DNA from: Thuidium tamariscinum
Lineage: Eukaryota; Streptophyta; Bryopsida; Hypnales; Thuidiaceae
DNA length: 64,000 bases
NCBI GenBank assembly: GCA_947034885.2
Contig: OX344756.2
Span: 19,885,489 to 19,949,488, forward strand
Reading direction: 5' to 3'
The notes beneath the pieces were generated by a model. That model saw only the letters and a list, made by a program, of their open reading frames with translations, did not search any database and was not told the DNA's origin. Shown in pieces: positions 47,300 to 60,519 of the stretch. Numbering within the stretch: position 1 is the first letter of the stretch; each line of letters begins with the position of its first letter. The translations under genes and the position numbers were made by a program.

Positions 47300-48639
47300 G
47301 GGGTGTTTTAAATATAGTCCTAGTAGTATAGTCATTTAAGTAATGACCTTTAAATAAGGTTTTAGTAAAATATTACTAAAAAGATAGGGTTGTTTGAAGA
47401 ACAAGGTTGCTTTATTAGCCACCTACCATATACAACTTATACAATTAAAACATCCACACCTGACTAACTAAACAAATTTGACATGCCAAATGTCTCATGA
47501 CAAGCTCACTTCACTCTTTTTGTTTAAGGCACTCCCTAAATACATATTTATATGGTTAAAGAGTCAGCACATTCAACAATATACAGTGGGCTACTATTCA
47601 TGTTGCCAACATTGTTTATCCAATGAGTTGTTAAAATGAGAGAATCCAAAATGGAAGGAAGGGGGGTATGGAAAGGGTGATGAATAATATGGTAGGATTT
47701 TGTGCAACAAGTTCAATTTTGGGAAGGGGCTACTTCAGATTTTTATCCTGGGAGTGTGAAGATGGAAGGGCATTTATAGACTAGGTGCACTAGTAGCCAA
47801 AGTAGCTACTTTTTTTAATGGTAGTGTGGTTGTTCTTGCAATTGTTCAATATGTAACAATAGTTAATTGCAAACAAGGTAACTACATCTAAAACCAACAC
47901 CTTTTTGAAAACCAAAATCTATTCATTCTTACCTAAGATGTATGCACATTATTTTTGAAAGTGTATTGTTGATTTTAAGAACGCCTATACTTAACCTTTA
48001 AAATTTCATAATTTATTTTTATAATATCCATAATATACTTCCTAATAGATTTTGAGAATTTCTTAACAATTACCTTGATTATAACAATAGTATAATTTCT
48101 TATTTTGTCAATTTTATTTGTATTTAGCTTATCTCTACCAAAATAAATATGTATCACTTTTGGCTTTTACACATCTCTTTTCATACCATATCTGATAAAA
48201 TCCTCTATAGACATTTTACAATTTGAAGATATTAAAATTTCTATAGGACAATCTTCTCCTCAATACCATTACTACATCTTTCTTTTTAGCCACACGTGAT
48301 AAAAATCCTCAATATATAATAGAACCACCAATTTTCAATCAAGAATTCAAACCCAACTTGTAGGTGCAACTATTTCCAATTAAAGTTTGGAATTTATTTT
48401 TCACTCCTTTTCAAGATTGTGACTAATGAATTCATGATAGATATATCCCAAAATAGTGAGTGGAAAAGTAATTTTCGAATTATTAAAGTTGAAAGACTCT
48501 ATACATTGGATATGAATTCAATCCAACTTTTGGCTTCGAAAACTAGTAGTAATTTGACTTTAAGGAAAAAAATAATGAAAAATTAGCAATCCCCATAATT
48601 CTATCTTCTTACATGGAAAGAAATTTAAATTGCCTTATA
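47300..48639. other. gene-free stretch
   Basis: AT-rich DNA with no recognisable gene or bounded repeat. Confidence 0.4.
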
Positions 48640-49670
48640 TTATTCCAAAACATGTTAGTAATTGCAGAACGCCTAGAAGACCAACCTATTAAATTTGGTA
48701 ACAAAGCAATTTTAGGCAGATACGTGTGACTAGAGATTTCCAAATTTGAAGCCCAAATTTTAATAGAACATGGGAATGAGGAATATCTTTCATGTTCATA
48801 ACTTCTTGGATTGATATGAATTTTAAGCACAAGAATTAAACTAGTATGCACAACTTTTCTAATAAAAATGATAGAAAACAAACCTTGTCTAAAGAAGTTA
48901 CAAGTTAAGGAAGTTTACTATAATGAAGAAATGTTTGGATTTTGAACTTTGAATTGCTCCCAAGCATTCAAAACAACATGGATTGACATGACAATTTTAC
49001 CACAATAAATAGACTATGTGGGGACAAAATCCAACAAATTTTATTGAAACTAACATTTGATGAAAAGATACAAACCCTTGAAGTTGCAACCATCTCAATG
49101 TTGTGTGGTGAATTCAAATTGAACCTACCAAAGTTTGAATGGTTCTCAAAAACTCAATACATCTTGGATAGATCTAAAAATTTTACCACCAAAACTAGAC
49201 TAGCATGTGTAACTTTCTCAATAAGTTTTATTGAATTTGAACATTGAATGCAAAAGTTACAACACTTTGAAGTTGACTGCTAGACTGTGTGAGGACACTT
49301 TTAGTCCCCTTGATTAATCCTTAAAGCCATGAGGTGCATTTTTTGGCATTATCAATTTTTTGGGAAGCTCACTACGAATGGAGTTTTTATTTTTTTTTAC
49401 TGAAATTTTTACACAAGATGTGCCCAAGGAGTAGCTTTAAGGCCCAATAATTTTTGTAACTTTTAAATTTGTGGTTAAAAAGTTATGGCATGATATGTCG
49501 TTTTCTTTACTCACAGGGCAGCCTGGGCAGCTGAAAAAAATTCTTAAAATTTTTTTTTTCAAAAGTGAAATTTCAAATTGGTTCTTTAGGTTTTCACATA
49601 CATAGGAAGTTTTGTTTCATCCCATTTAGATTTAAGAGTCAAAAGTTATGAGCAATTTTAGTTTGTGGGT
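48640..49670 (+). repeat. mosaic of C-family and G-repeat fragments
   Basis: 48715-48790 matches the left part of C1 (GTGACTAGAGATTTCC). 48930-49280 is repeated at 51990-52345 in the same orientation (CTCCCAAGCATTCAAAACAA and GTGAATTCAAATTGAACCTA landmarks). 49310-49670 matches the C-prime element at 2472. No gene. Confidence 0.6.
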
Positions 49671-50077
49671 AGGTATGGAATTTTTGATAAGGATCATATT
49701 GTGAAAGGTCAAAATGATCTGAATCAATGAATATGTAAGTATAAAGTGCTCCCTCCATCCCAAAATGATTGTCCACAATTTTGTTGATGGTTGTTGGAGC
49801 CACTATCATTGACCATATTGTGGAAAACAAAATTAAGAAACATTCCAAATTTTATACCACTAAAATCGAAGAACATTGCATGTGTTCATTGCAACCTAAA
49901 TAAATTAGCCACTAGAAGGTGTATTTTTTATCAACTCAAAACAACCTTAAAAAAAACATGGCATTTAAAGTGGACAATCATTTCGGGACGGAAAGCAAAC
50001 CATTCCTACTCACCTTCATTTTGGATAGATTAAGTAGGGCCATAGGGTGGTTTATTTCCAATTGGTTTCAATGAATT
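49671..50077. other. gene-free stretch
   Basis: No gene or bounded element recognised. Confidence 0.35.
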
Positions 50078-50262
50078 TTCCATAAGAAGTAGAGCTCACT
50101 GTATCCTCTTGAGGTAGAGGAAGGTGTCCCAATCCATATGGGACATAGAAGAATATGAACTTGAAGGAATTCCCTCAAGTTCATATTCTCTTTTGTCCCA
50201 CATGGATTGGGACGCCTCCCTACACCCCAAGACGATGTAGTGAGCTCCACTTCTCATGGAAA
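50078..50262. mobile_element. foldback element F1
   Basis: Two long arms pair with moderate mismatch: CATAAGAAGTAGAGCTCAC against GTGAGCTCCACTTCTCATGG, and GAATATGAACTTGAAGG against CCTCAAGTTCATATTC at the centre. About 185 bp, non-coding. Confidence 0.8.
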
Positions 50263-50341
50263 CTCATGCTTTTTTATATCCACTTCATGTGGATGGAAGA
50301 AGTGAATTTGCAATGGAACAAAGCTCCTTATATCTCTATAT

Positions 50342-50863
50342 GATGGAGGGAGGTGCCCCAACCCATTAGAAGGGATTTGAAGGCAATAGAAGCCCGTTTC
50401 AAGGTTGTTCCTAGTCCGTTCTTTGATTGTTCAAAAATTGCAAATCAATCCTATTGGCTGAATCTTTTGGATTTCTAAAAAAAATATTAAATTATTTCCC
50501 AAAATATTCTAAAAAGTGTTCTAAAACCTAAAACTAAATTAAAATTATTATTATTTTTCAAATAAATATATTTAAAAATAATTGAATTTGAAAAATAATA
50601 ATATTCTCTAATGTGGCAGTCTCTTGGTGATGTCAAATTGCTAATGTGTCACGTTCCCAATACATTCCTACAACTTGGGAACTCAAAATAACTTGTGGGC
50701 TTTAAATGCCCTCAAATCTCTTCTAATGCCATATGGGATATAAAGATTTGAAGTAGTTTGAACTAGGAATTCAAATTTTCAATTTTCAAAATTTGAATTC
50801 CTAGTTCAAACTACTTCAAATCTTTGTATCCTACATGGATTGGGGCACCTTCCTCCACCCCAT
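50342..50863. mobile_element. foldback element F2 split by element B4
   Basis: Outer arms GATGGAGGGAGGTGCCCCAA and TTGGGGCACCTTCCTCC are inverted, and the inner arms AAAGATTTGAAGTAGTTTGA / TCAAACTACTTCAAATCTTT meet near 50787. The left arm is interrupted by 363 bp. Related to F1 through the ATTGGG and CCTCCNNCACCCC words. Confidence 0.8.
50365..50727. mobile_element. ATTAGAAGG-ended element B4 nested in F2
   Basis: Ends ATTAGAAGGGATTTGAAGG and CCTCAAATCTCTTCTAAT are inverted. The uninterrupted right arm of F2 shows the empty site and indicates a short duplication of about 3 bp (CCC left, GCC right). Confidence 0.75.
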
Positions 50864-52719
50864 GGGGATATAAAAAACCTTATTCCATTGCAATCTCAAA
50901 TTATTCTGAGATCTCTTCAAGCAAAGAGAGTGAGACCTCAAAAAATAATAAACTAATGCTTTGGGGTTCAAATTTAAAACAAAATAAACTAGAGACCTTG
51001 ATTAAAAAAAAACTAACTTTTATAGGGTTGCTTCTACTATTTAGCAGAGGGGCAGATGACTATCACCCGACTTAGCGTAAGTTGGAGAGCCTTGCAAAGG
51101 ACCTTGTGTTGAGTCAAATTTTGAGCCATGTCGTGGAGATGCCCTAAGGATGCCATTAACAACCTTACACGACCCCAAACATCCAAAGTCTATTTAAATT
51201 TTTTTGATAAGACCTGACTTATTTATCTAGTTCTTGCCCCCAAGGTTAGAGACCAAATAGTATGGAACAAGATCCCCCTTCCTCCAAGTATGTTTAAGGT
51301 GGGTACAAAAAGCACCACTTATTGGTACTATGCCTAGTTACTATTATTAGACTAATCAAATTAACAAAAAGACGGCCTACATCACGACAACGCTTTTGGA
51401 TATACGCACCTTAACCCTTCATTGCCTAAGGACCACACACACTGAAAAGCATCATTGCTTTTCAAGCCTTATAAGTCTAAATGTCATTAGGTTGTGAAAA
51501 TCTCAACTATACAATCTTGTATTGTGCATGTTGTGGATGATATGGGTCATATTTGGAGTCATTTAGATGCATAGATTGCAAGATCATAATGTTCTAGTGT
51601 TGAAAAAAGAGGATGAAATTTTCCTAAAAACACATTTGGAGGTGAAATTTGATTTCTAAACCTACTCAAATGAAAAAAAATTCAACTAGAAGGTGCTTTG
51701 AAATAAATATACAAGCACATTGGTAAAAAAAATTCACTCAAATGCTTTGAATTGTTTGCAAAATGATTGTGAAATGTCAATAAAAATCGCAAAAAAGGGT
51801 GAAAAACACATCTATAATTGCACCTCCTTCAACTAAAATGCTTCTCAATCATTGATACCTTCTTGAATTGATATGAAATTTTAATTACACAAACTAGACT
51901 ACAATGTGAAACTTTTTCAAATTTTTTTATTTGAAACAAATACTGTATGAGGAAGAAAGAAGCCGTCAAAGTTCATTGTAATCCAAAAATGTTTGGTTTT
52001 TGAACTTTAAGTTGCTCCCAAGCATTCAAAACAACTTGGATTGTCATGAAAATTTGACTACATTAACTAGACTCTTAGGAAAACATAATCCAATAAATTT
52101 GATTGAAAACAAACATTGGATGAAGGAGATACAAGCCCCCAAATTTGTAGTCTTCAATTGTAGTTTTGGTGAATTCAAATTGAACCTATGAATTTTTGAT
52201 TGGCTCCCAAAAAATCATAACAACTTGGATTGATGTGAAAACCTTACCATGCAAACTATACTAGTATGTGCAACTTTCCTAACAAGTTTTATTGAATTCA
52301 AACATTGGATGGAAAAGTTGCAATACTTTGAATTGAACTATGAAAACACTTTTCATCCCCTTAGGTGATGAAAAGTGAAGCTTCAGTTAATTGAGTTGTT
52401 TTTTTGTCCTTTTTTTGGTTGTGCTTGTCTGTGTTTATTGTCCAACCTCCAACTAGCTTGATTGTTGTTGTTCTCTTGATTTGGTAGCAAGCTCAAAAAT
52501 CAACTAGTCATTTAGGATCGCTCCTATAAAAGACTCTAAAACAATGTGTGCAATTTGTAAAATAGAAAAAATGTGTTTGTAGGAAAAAAAAATGTGTTTG
52601 CAAGTGACAAGTGTTTGTAGCTTTGTAGTTTTATGAACAATATATAGATTGGTTAGGGCTCATGTTGGGAGTGTTTCTATTGAGAAGTGTCTAATTAATC
52701 AGGTCACTATAAATTACTC
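50864..52719. repeat. gene-free, with E fragment and G-repeat copy
   Basis: 51293-51370 is a truncated copy of the E family (AAGGTGGGTACAAAAAGCAC then GTTACTATTATTAG). 51840-52350 contains the G repeat also seen at 48930-49280. An 83-codon frame at 50824-51075 begins in the F2 arm and is not supported as a gene. Confidence 0.5.
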
Positions 52720-53004
52720 ATTAGAAGAAGTTTGAGGCCTCCAAAGGGCCGTTTTGGGATTGTTTCCGAAACAATTGCCAAAGCGGCTAGAGGCTGTTAG
52801 GCCAGTATTTTTAAAATATTAAAAAAAGAAATTGGGTCCTAAAATGTAAAAAAAAATCCTATTTTTTAAAATTTATTCAATCAGAAAAACAAAACAAAAC
52901 GTGGCACCGCCCTTGCCACATCAGATTCCTATGAAACTATACTACAATGCATTCCTAGATTGCGGGAACTCGTAGTCTATTTCAGCCCTCAAATCTCATC
53001 TAAT
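52720..53004. mobile_element. ATTAGAAGA-ended element B5
   Basis: Ends ATTAGAAGAAGTTTGAGGCC and CCTCAAATCTCATCTAAT are inverted; about 285 bp. It carries the family words CTTGCCACATCAGATTCC and GCGGGAACTCGTAGTC. Confidence 0.75.
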
Positions 53005-53731
53005 GATTTTCTTTAACCCCTCAAAGCCTTAGGGGACTAAAAGTATCCTCACACAGTTTGATAGTCCAATATAAAGTACTATAACTTTTGTATTTCATGT
53101 CCAAATTCAATAAAATTTCTTTGCAATGTTGCACATACAAGTCTACTTTTTGTAGTAAAATTTTCAGATCAATCTAAGACTTATTGAGTTCATGAAAGCC
53201 ATTTGAAGTTCATAGGTTCAATTGCAGTTCACACAGTGCATTCTAATGGTTGCAACTTTCGGGGCTTGTATTTCGTCATCAAATGTTTTTTTTCAATAAA
53301 AAAATGTTGAAAGTTCTTTTTTTTAAAAGTTTGGTTATTGTGGTCAAATTTTCATGTCAATCTAGGCTATTTTGAATTTTTGGGAGCAATTCAAAGTTCA
53401 AAATTTAGAGATTTTTGCATTAAACTTTGGCACCTTATAACTTCTTCATACACAATTTTTTTTCAATAACTTTTGTTGGAAAAGTTGCGCATTCTAGTCT
53501 AGTTTCTATGATTAAAATTCTATGCCAATCTAAGAATTTATGAATGACTGAAAAGCATTTTAGTAGAGAGAGGTTTAGCCACAAATGTGATTTTCTACTA
53601 CTTTTTGGAGGTTGGGTAGTAATTTACAAGTACTAGTGTATGCAATATAAAAATTTTGGGCTTGTACATGGGAGCCAAATGTTTTGTGCATATAGTATAG
53701 ATTTTGTTCATGCATCTTTGTATTGATCACT
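53005..53731 (-). repeat. inverted G-repeat copy beside a TTAA-family end
   Basis: TTAACCCCTCAAAGCCTTAGG at about 53031 looks like a TTAA-family left terminus (first 20 bases quoted: TTAACCCCTCAAAGCCTTAG). The following 500 bp is an inverted, diverged copy of the G repeat at 48.9 and 52.0 kb. No gene. Confidence 0.45.
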
Positions 53732-54658
53732 TCAACCCCTAAAGGACCAATATGCTTTTTTTTGGCAACAAAACTATTTTGGGCAGGTATGTGTGACAAG
53801 AGATTTCCATGCTTTGGGACCAAAATTTAATAGAAGGGGTGGATAAGGAATATCTTTAAAGCCCAACAATTTTCGTGACTTTTGACGATATGGTTAAAAA
53901 GTTATTGCATGATATGTTGTTTATTTCTCAACTTGGGTAGTTTAGGTAGATAGAAAAAATCACTTTTTTTGAAAAAAAATTTAATTGGTTTTATAGATTT
54001 ATATAAAAGTGAAAAGCTTTGAATCATTCTATTTGGATTTATGAATCAAAAGTTATGAAGAGTTTTAGTTTGCCGGTAGTTATGTATTCTCTATTCTAAA
54101 ATAAACTTTGAAATCCTTTATTCTACTCAATTTTCAATATTTTTGGAAAAAATTATAAAAATTGGGTGTAGATTGTTTATTACAACATTTGAACCATTGA
54201 GATTGGCAAGTTTCAATTTTGCAAATAAATTCTTAACAATATAGTATTTTGAATCATTCTCTACTTCTTTCTACTTACTATTTTTTTCCTATATGTTGTA
54301 CAATTTTAAATGATTTGAAAATTTCCAAGCATGTAGCCAACTTGCCTTGGAGAATGAATCCAAAGAAGCACTACCATTTTGGACTTTTTCATGCAAATGT
54401 GAGCTTGTAAAGTATAGTTGCCTAGATTTTTGCAGTGGTAAAAAAAGAATTTTGTAACTTTGAGCACTAATATCTTGTAATCCACATGGTAGAAATTTTT
54501 GAAATTTTTTCCTCATCTTCTCAAACCAGCATACTACAAGATCATGTAGTTACATGTGTCTAAAAACAATAGTTTCCAAATATTTGGTGCTTGTGTTAGA
54601 AATGGAAATCTTGGAGGGTTTTTGGTGAAAATATAGTCAAAGAACTTTAGGAGTTAAA
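53732..54658 (+). mobile_element. TTAA-family element C2
   Basis: The right end is CTTTAGGAG|TTAA. The left end CCCCTAAAGGACC is preceded by TTCAA, apparently a TTAA altered by one inserted base. It is collinear with C1 (1186-2113) over its whole length in the same orientation. Non-coding. Confidence 0.75.
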
Positions 54659-55604
54659 CAACTTCCTTGCCCTATTGACAACCACTTCTGTATTCACAAA
54701 TTGATGCACTATATGAACATTAATAGATGCCTACCCTCGAGTTACTTGTAAAAATTGTTTGTAATTCATTTGGGCTTAGAAAATTCTAGTTTCAATAGCC
54801 ACCAAATTGCTCTTCATTTCTCCTTCCACCAAAATGATAGAAATTAGGTTTTTGTTCACTAATTTCTCTACAGAGTTGTGATTTCCCTTACATGGGCTTT
54901 CTCTAGGGTGTTTGGAATCATGTCCAAAATCGACAATTTGAAAAGAATCATTATAAAGTCCTATTTGGAAGAATATTTTGGGATTGAAATACAAACAAAA
55001 GTTGTAAATTTTGAGTTTTAGATTCCATCCATATGGTTAGATTCTCCAATGCTTTCACCAATATTTTTCTGTAAATTGAGAAAGAAAAAATTAAAAATTC
55101 CTTCAAAATTCAATTACAAACAGAATGTTGTCATTTTTCAAGTAAAAAACTTGTTGGAGTGGGTTTGAAATGAGGTCTTCTTTATATGGTGATTCTTTTA
55201 AAATTTTTTGTTCTTTGATTCTATGACCTTATTTTTGCAAATTTTGTTTTGAACTACAGTTAATCCAAGTCAACCACTTGACATACTTCTACATTTGTAA
55301 TTTAAAAAAATTATGTATTCTAGTAATACCAAATCCAACCCTTGGATAGAACAAAAACTTCATAAAAATTTTCTAAGAATTAGGATGACTTCCATCCAAG
55401 CAGTAATGAGATAGAAAAATAATTTCAAATTTGTTCATCGTCTAGAAACTAGATGTTGGCACATTCCAGGGTTAAACCTGCTACCATTCCTATTAATGCG
55501 ACCATTCTACATTTGTTAAAAGAAAAAGTCGAGAATCTTTGTGCTACACTAGTGTACACCATCCAACTTGCATTTGTACACTAAGGTTGGTATCAATATA
55601 ATAA
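54659..55604. other. gene-free stretch
   Basis: AT-rich DNA, nothing recognised. Confidence 0.4.
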
Positions 55605-56234
55605 TTAACCCCTAAATGCCCAAGGCACCCAAAAGTGGTGTTGAAGAAACTTTGAAGATAAATAAAACCTTACCAAATTCTTATTTTTAGTAGTTTATAT
55701 TTTTGAAGTCTAATTTTAGCATCAATAATCTGATTTTGAAAATGAATGATTATGATTTTTCTATTCAAGATTTAGTGCAATGGTACCCATTGCAATCTTG
55801 ACATTCCGCAAAAATAAGGACTCTTGAAAATGAGCCTCAAATACACTAGATCTTAGAAAAAAATCATACTAAAAATTCATTTAAAAAAATTGTAGAGTAG
55901 ATTTTGAGAAGCTATAAATTGACTGGGGTTATGCTTGTTAGGCCCTTCAATCTCATATTTTTTTGGTGACCAAATTTTAAGATTTGACATACAAAAAGAA
56001 AGCTCAAAGATTTTCATAGTTTTTACACCTTCATGATCAAACATTATAATCTTTCAATCCATGAGTGATATTGTTGTGTTTTCTTTTCCTATGTCGTCTC
56101 TAACATGTCTACTTTGAGTTTATATGGTTACAATTCAAAAAAAATTGATTCAACTTATCAAAATGTTGGATTTTTGTTCAATCTAGAGCAAATTCCAAGA
56201 AGTTCAAAACAGGCCTTGGACATTTAGTGGTTAA
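55605..56234 (+). mobile_element. TTAA-flanked element C5
   Basis: TTAA|CCCCTAAATGCCCAAGGC to GGCCTTGGACATTTAGTGG|TTAA, 630 bp, with inverted ends of about 18 bp. The element at 60895-61521 is the same subfamily in opposite orientation. No coding sequence. Confidence 0.85.
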
Positions 56235-56438
56235 CTTATGTTAAAGTCTTGGTTCTTGTCACTCAAGCAACTTGACATAGCTAGCAAGCTTGTACTTTGC
56301 AATAAAGTTTTGTTTGATTATTAAAAAAACAAGAATGGTGTGATTGTGAGGCTTTGTCTTAGGTGAACAATAATATGAGTTTTATTGCTAAAAAATATTA
56401 CAATACAAAGTAGACGAGAAATTTTAAAAAATTATTAT

Positions 56439-56763
56439 ATTAGATGAGATTTGGGGCCTCCAAAAGACTATGGGTTCCCAAACTGTAGGAACACTAAAAC
56501 TGCTACAAGAATGCATCGCAGAAATACAGAAATTGCTAAATCCGATGTAGTCAAGACCATGCTATGTCATCAATTTCTTTTTTGAAAGTTTTTTTTAGAA
56601 GTTATTTTTTGGACTTTTTTCATTTGAGGACCCCAATTTTTCAATTTTTAATTTTTTTAATTTTCTTTTGGTAATTGTTGGCCAAAAAATGGCCAACAAT
56701 TTTGGAAAGTGTTTTAGGAACAACCCCAAAACAGCCCTCTCGAGGCTTCAAATCTCATCTAAT
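56439..56763. mobile_element. ATTAGATGA-ended element B6
   Basis: Ends ATTAGATGAGATTTGGGGCC and TTCAAATCTCATCTAAT are inverted; about 325 bp. Central words such as GTAGTCAAGACCATGCTATG correspond to the family's cytosine-rich block. Confidence 0.7.
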
Positions 56764-57786
56764 GAAATGATATAAATAATGAACTTAATGAGGTTTGCCT
56801 AGGCAACCCTCCTTGACTAGCTAGGGATCTACCTAGGTCTTACGCAGACTCCTCCCATCAACCAAATATGAATCCACCCATGTAGACCTCCCCTAGCAAA
56901 TGCTTGTCTATGTCATTGTATTGCAATGTGAATGAGGTTATAGATAAGATTTGGAAATAGAGATTCAAAACCGACCATAGTTGATGCCATAGACTTTGTC
57001 CAAAAAGACAAAGCCAACAAATAAATAGTTTAATGCATGTACATAAATTTTTACCATTTTTGGTGGTCACCCAAGTGAATGAAAAAAATATTTCTTTAGA
57101 ATCTAACTATAGGATCTTGTACTTTATTTGTTTGAGATAATGTGGTAAAAATTTCATGAAGTTTGACTATATAGATTAGAAGATATTTGCATTCAAAATT
57201 GAAAAAAAGAATTTTCTTGGAATATTATCATACAATTTCAAATGACTTTGATTGCCATTTGTTGAAATTTTTTGCACAATCAACTTTGAATTACAAAAAC
57301 AATGTATTGAAGAATTGAATTGAGAATCTAGGAAAATAAAATTTAATTGCTTGATAGTTTTCATTCTTTAAAAAATTATTGTAGAGAGGTACATTTAACA
57401 TTGAAAGAAAAATAAAATTGTTTTTAGCTCTAAGATGGGATCAAAACACAATAATTCCAGTGGTGAGATTGTTTTAGCAAAAGAATTTAACCTAGTCAAG
57501 TAAATTTTTTTGAAAAATTGTAAAAATTACATTTAGAAATGTGTCTTGTAACTTGGAAGGGGCTATGAGCACTAGCAATAGAAAACTAGGTGTGAACAAA
57601 TGATAGGGTGCCTAAAAAATATTTGAGATAAAAATTTGAATTTGTTTTTTTATACTATAGGGTACCAAAAATGCCATGACATGTGTTGTAACTATTATAG
57701 GGTATAGAAAAGAAGGTTCAAATAGGAAAAAATTGGACCTAAGATACCCCCTTTTTAATTCTTTTTTTGGGCCAAAAGTATGAAAT

Positions 57787-57972
57787 CACTAGAAGAAAAC
57801 TGTATTAGAAATCAGCAAAACACGTGAGCTGAAATTTGTTGAGTTCCACATTTCTAGCGCAAAAATCTGCGTTGAAATGCATTCCAACGCAGATTTTTGT
57901 GCTAGAAATGTGGAACTCAACAAATTTCAGCCCACGCATTTTGCTGATTTCTAATACAGTTTTCTCCTAGTG
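57787..57972. mobile_element. CACTA-type foldback element c
   Basis: A 186-bp near-perfect hairpin beginning CACTAGAAGAAAACTG and ending CAGTTTTCTCCTAGTG. The direct repeat AAT flanks it (57784-57786 and 57973-57975). Centre words AAATCTGCGTT are shared with foldback a, so the two belong to one family. Confidence 0.92.
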
Positions 57973-58139
57973 AATGTTGGTACCTTGTAAGTGGCATATT
58001 CAACAATTTCATAGAATTTTGGTGGCTTTAGCTCACTTTAGTTGGCTATTAAAGTTGAAATTTTGACAATTCTTGATTCCCATTCCTATGTTTGTTGCAA
58101 ATGCCGTTATGTTCAAGGTGCGCTAGGATTTTGGTCAAG

Positions 58140-58560
58140 CATGTTTAGGTTTTCTACAGAATTATACTCTCCCATTGGCGGGCAACTTCCTAAATGATTA
58201 CTAGAAGGCTAGGAGCTTGCATTTATAGAGGACAAAATGACATTCACCCTCCTCCCATGCTTACTCACAACTTGCAAGGATTGGTATGACGATGTAAAGA
58301 AACTTTCGTGTTATGTTGCTCTCTGAATTGCAATGGTAGATTTCATTGTGCTAAAAGCTCATGGCATTTCTTGTGTTGGGTCATTGACAAGGAAACGTGA
58401 CATGGCATGGATAACTACCAAGTATGACTTGGCTTACTCTATGCTTTCCCGTACATGTATGGTCTTTGTAGGTGGATGTGCATTAGACCTTGTATACAAC
58501 ACCCCTAGTAGACTTGAGTGTATTGAAGCTATAGGACTTGCAATCAAAGGTGTAGAAGGC
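58140..58560 (+). pseudogene. possible captured gene fragment, unidentified
   Basis: Composition rises to near 45% GC. A frame from ATG 58333 reads through KAHGISCVGSLTRKRDMAW and GGCALDLVYNTPSRLECIEA before entering the dispersed repeat at 58563. Upstream, another frame has RLGACIYRGQNDIHPPPM. This looks like former coding sequence, but I do not recognise the family. Confidence 0.3.
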
Positions 58561-58562
58561 AA

Positions 58563-58800
58563 GGTTTTTTTTTCATTTCTTGTGAAGTGTCAAAGTGGCA
58601 ATATTTCATTTTATTGTGGAGCTCCAAATTTCAACATTCATCCATATATTGGATAAAAAATATCATATTAGCACATAATACACATCTATCATTCTATTTT
58701 CATCCATTATTTGGCGATTTCATCTACTATTTTCAAATAAATTGAAGTTTATTGGTGATTTCATCCAAAATTTTGCTATTTTTTTCCTATAGGCTTGATG
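58563..58800 (+). repeat. dispersed repeat, copy 2 (mate at 5.4-5.67 kb)
   Basis: Collinear with 5396-5670, including TCATCCATATATTGGAT and ATTATTTGGCGATTTCATC, but without the TA expansion. Confidence 0.6.
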
Positions 58801-60519
58801 CTTGGCCAAAAAAAAACACTGGTAGAAAGATAGGGATGCCAAAGAGGTCAATATTGTAGCAACAACAAAATTAGAGACAAATCTAAGACTGTATATCACA
58901 CCTTTGCAACATCCACATTGAGGCTCCACTTTGTTTGGGTTTTAGGGTATGTGCACTTGAAAAACCGTAAACCTAAACCCTCCTCATGTTAAGCACTTGT
59001 AATATGTTTATGATTACTTTTTACAAATACTATTGATTCAATGGAAACACTTCTAATGCTAGTACTGTTGTGGTGCCAGAGAGAACTTTGGCATGGAAAA
59101 ACTAGAGGCTCTGGAAGTTAGCATTCATGCTTTCATTTTTTATGGATAATGTAGGTTTTGTAAAACTTTTTCTCATCCACATCACTCTTCTAAAAGCATA
59201 TTTGTAAACTTCAAGCTTGTAATAGGTTTCATGACCCCTAAATTACTAAGCATTTGGATACTAAGATTTTTGTGTTTTTCAACACATTTTTAGCTTAACA
59301 ACATACTTTGGTTATCATCTATCATGTGCACATACAATTCCTACTCTCTAGTTTGTATGGCACTTTACAAATGTGTTGCAATTTATAAATTCTATAGGAC
59401 TTTACAAATGGTATAGTACTTTACAAAAGTTTTGCATATAAAGAAAAAAATGTGAGTGTCATGGAAAAAACAATAGTAGAAAAAAAATTGAAGTAAGATA
59501 GTATATAATATATTTGTGACAATTGGAGATTACAAATAATATATTACCCCTTGTTAATTAACCAAGTTTGAAAATTATATAATGATAGGGTGTGGAAAAA
59601 ATAATAATAATACCCCCCTCCCCACCCCCATTTATCACTTGGTGTTTGCACCTATTTCTTTATTTTTATAAGGAGTGACCCCTTTGAGTCTAGTAAGTTA
59701 TTTTTTCAAGAAGATGCTCAAATTGCCCAAAAAAACAAGATTGTTCATAACTTTCACATAAATAATCCAAATGGAATGAACTAAAACTTTACATGTACTA
59801 GATAAAAATGTAATCTATAAAATGAAAAAATTTGAAATATTAGTTTCAATTTTTTGTAGGTTTATTTTTTTGCCAGCCAAGTAGAAATTTTGAATTTTTG
59901 TGGTATAACGTTTGCTACCAAGCACTAATTGAAATAAAAAAATTATATCTTGACATAGCTAATCAATTTTCCTATTTGATGAAAAAGTTTCAAGAAGTTT
60001 CACCAAAAATTTAAGTCATCAAATGCTACCCAAACTCCAAGTTGTCTCCTAAAGGGACAATGGGCTTTTAGGAGTTAAGGGTCATAGGACACAAAGGGAT
60101 TGAAAGAAAACATAGACTTGAATAGAGTAAGGTAGTGTAAAAAAAAATTAGGATGCTAGAAATGTTCATGTAAGCTATTAATGCATCCAATGAATTTTTA
60201 AAATAATGCCATCATCATTTATACCCTTTGCACTCTACAATAGTAAGTTCTATATTGATTTATGTGAAGATAGTTAAATGAACTATACATAATTTTCCTT
60301 TCATGTTAACGGGGGAATGTAGGCACCTTGCAATCTTAAACTACACCTTCAAAATCCATAAATCAACCACATTTTATCATCACAAAGAATTTGCTCTCTT
60401 TCACAACCACTTGTATTGTTTTTGGTACTCCCCTATGGTTGATTCTTTACCCATAAACAACATTGAGGCCATTTTTTGTTTAATGAATAAGAAGGACTCT
60501 CTCTATATAGGGTAGAAAT

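Larger units (their letters stand above)
57050..60078 (-). mobile_element. composite: reverse TTAA-family element with later insertions
   Basis: 57095-57200 (CTATAGGATCTTGTACTT) is the interior of a reverse-oriented C element, and 59700-60078 (CAAATTGCCC..CAAGATTGTTCATAAC, ending CTTTTAGGAG|TTAA) is its other end. In between lie foldback c and other inserted DNA. The left terminus is unclear. The region contains no supported gene. Confidence 0.5.
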
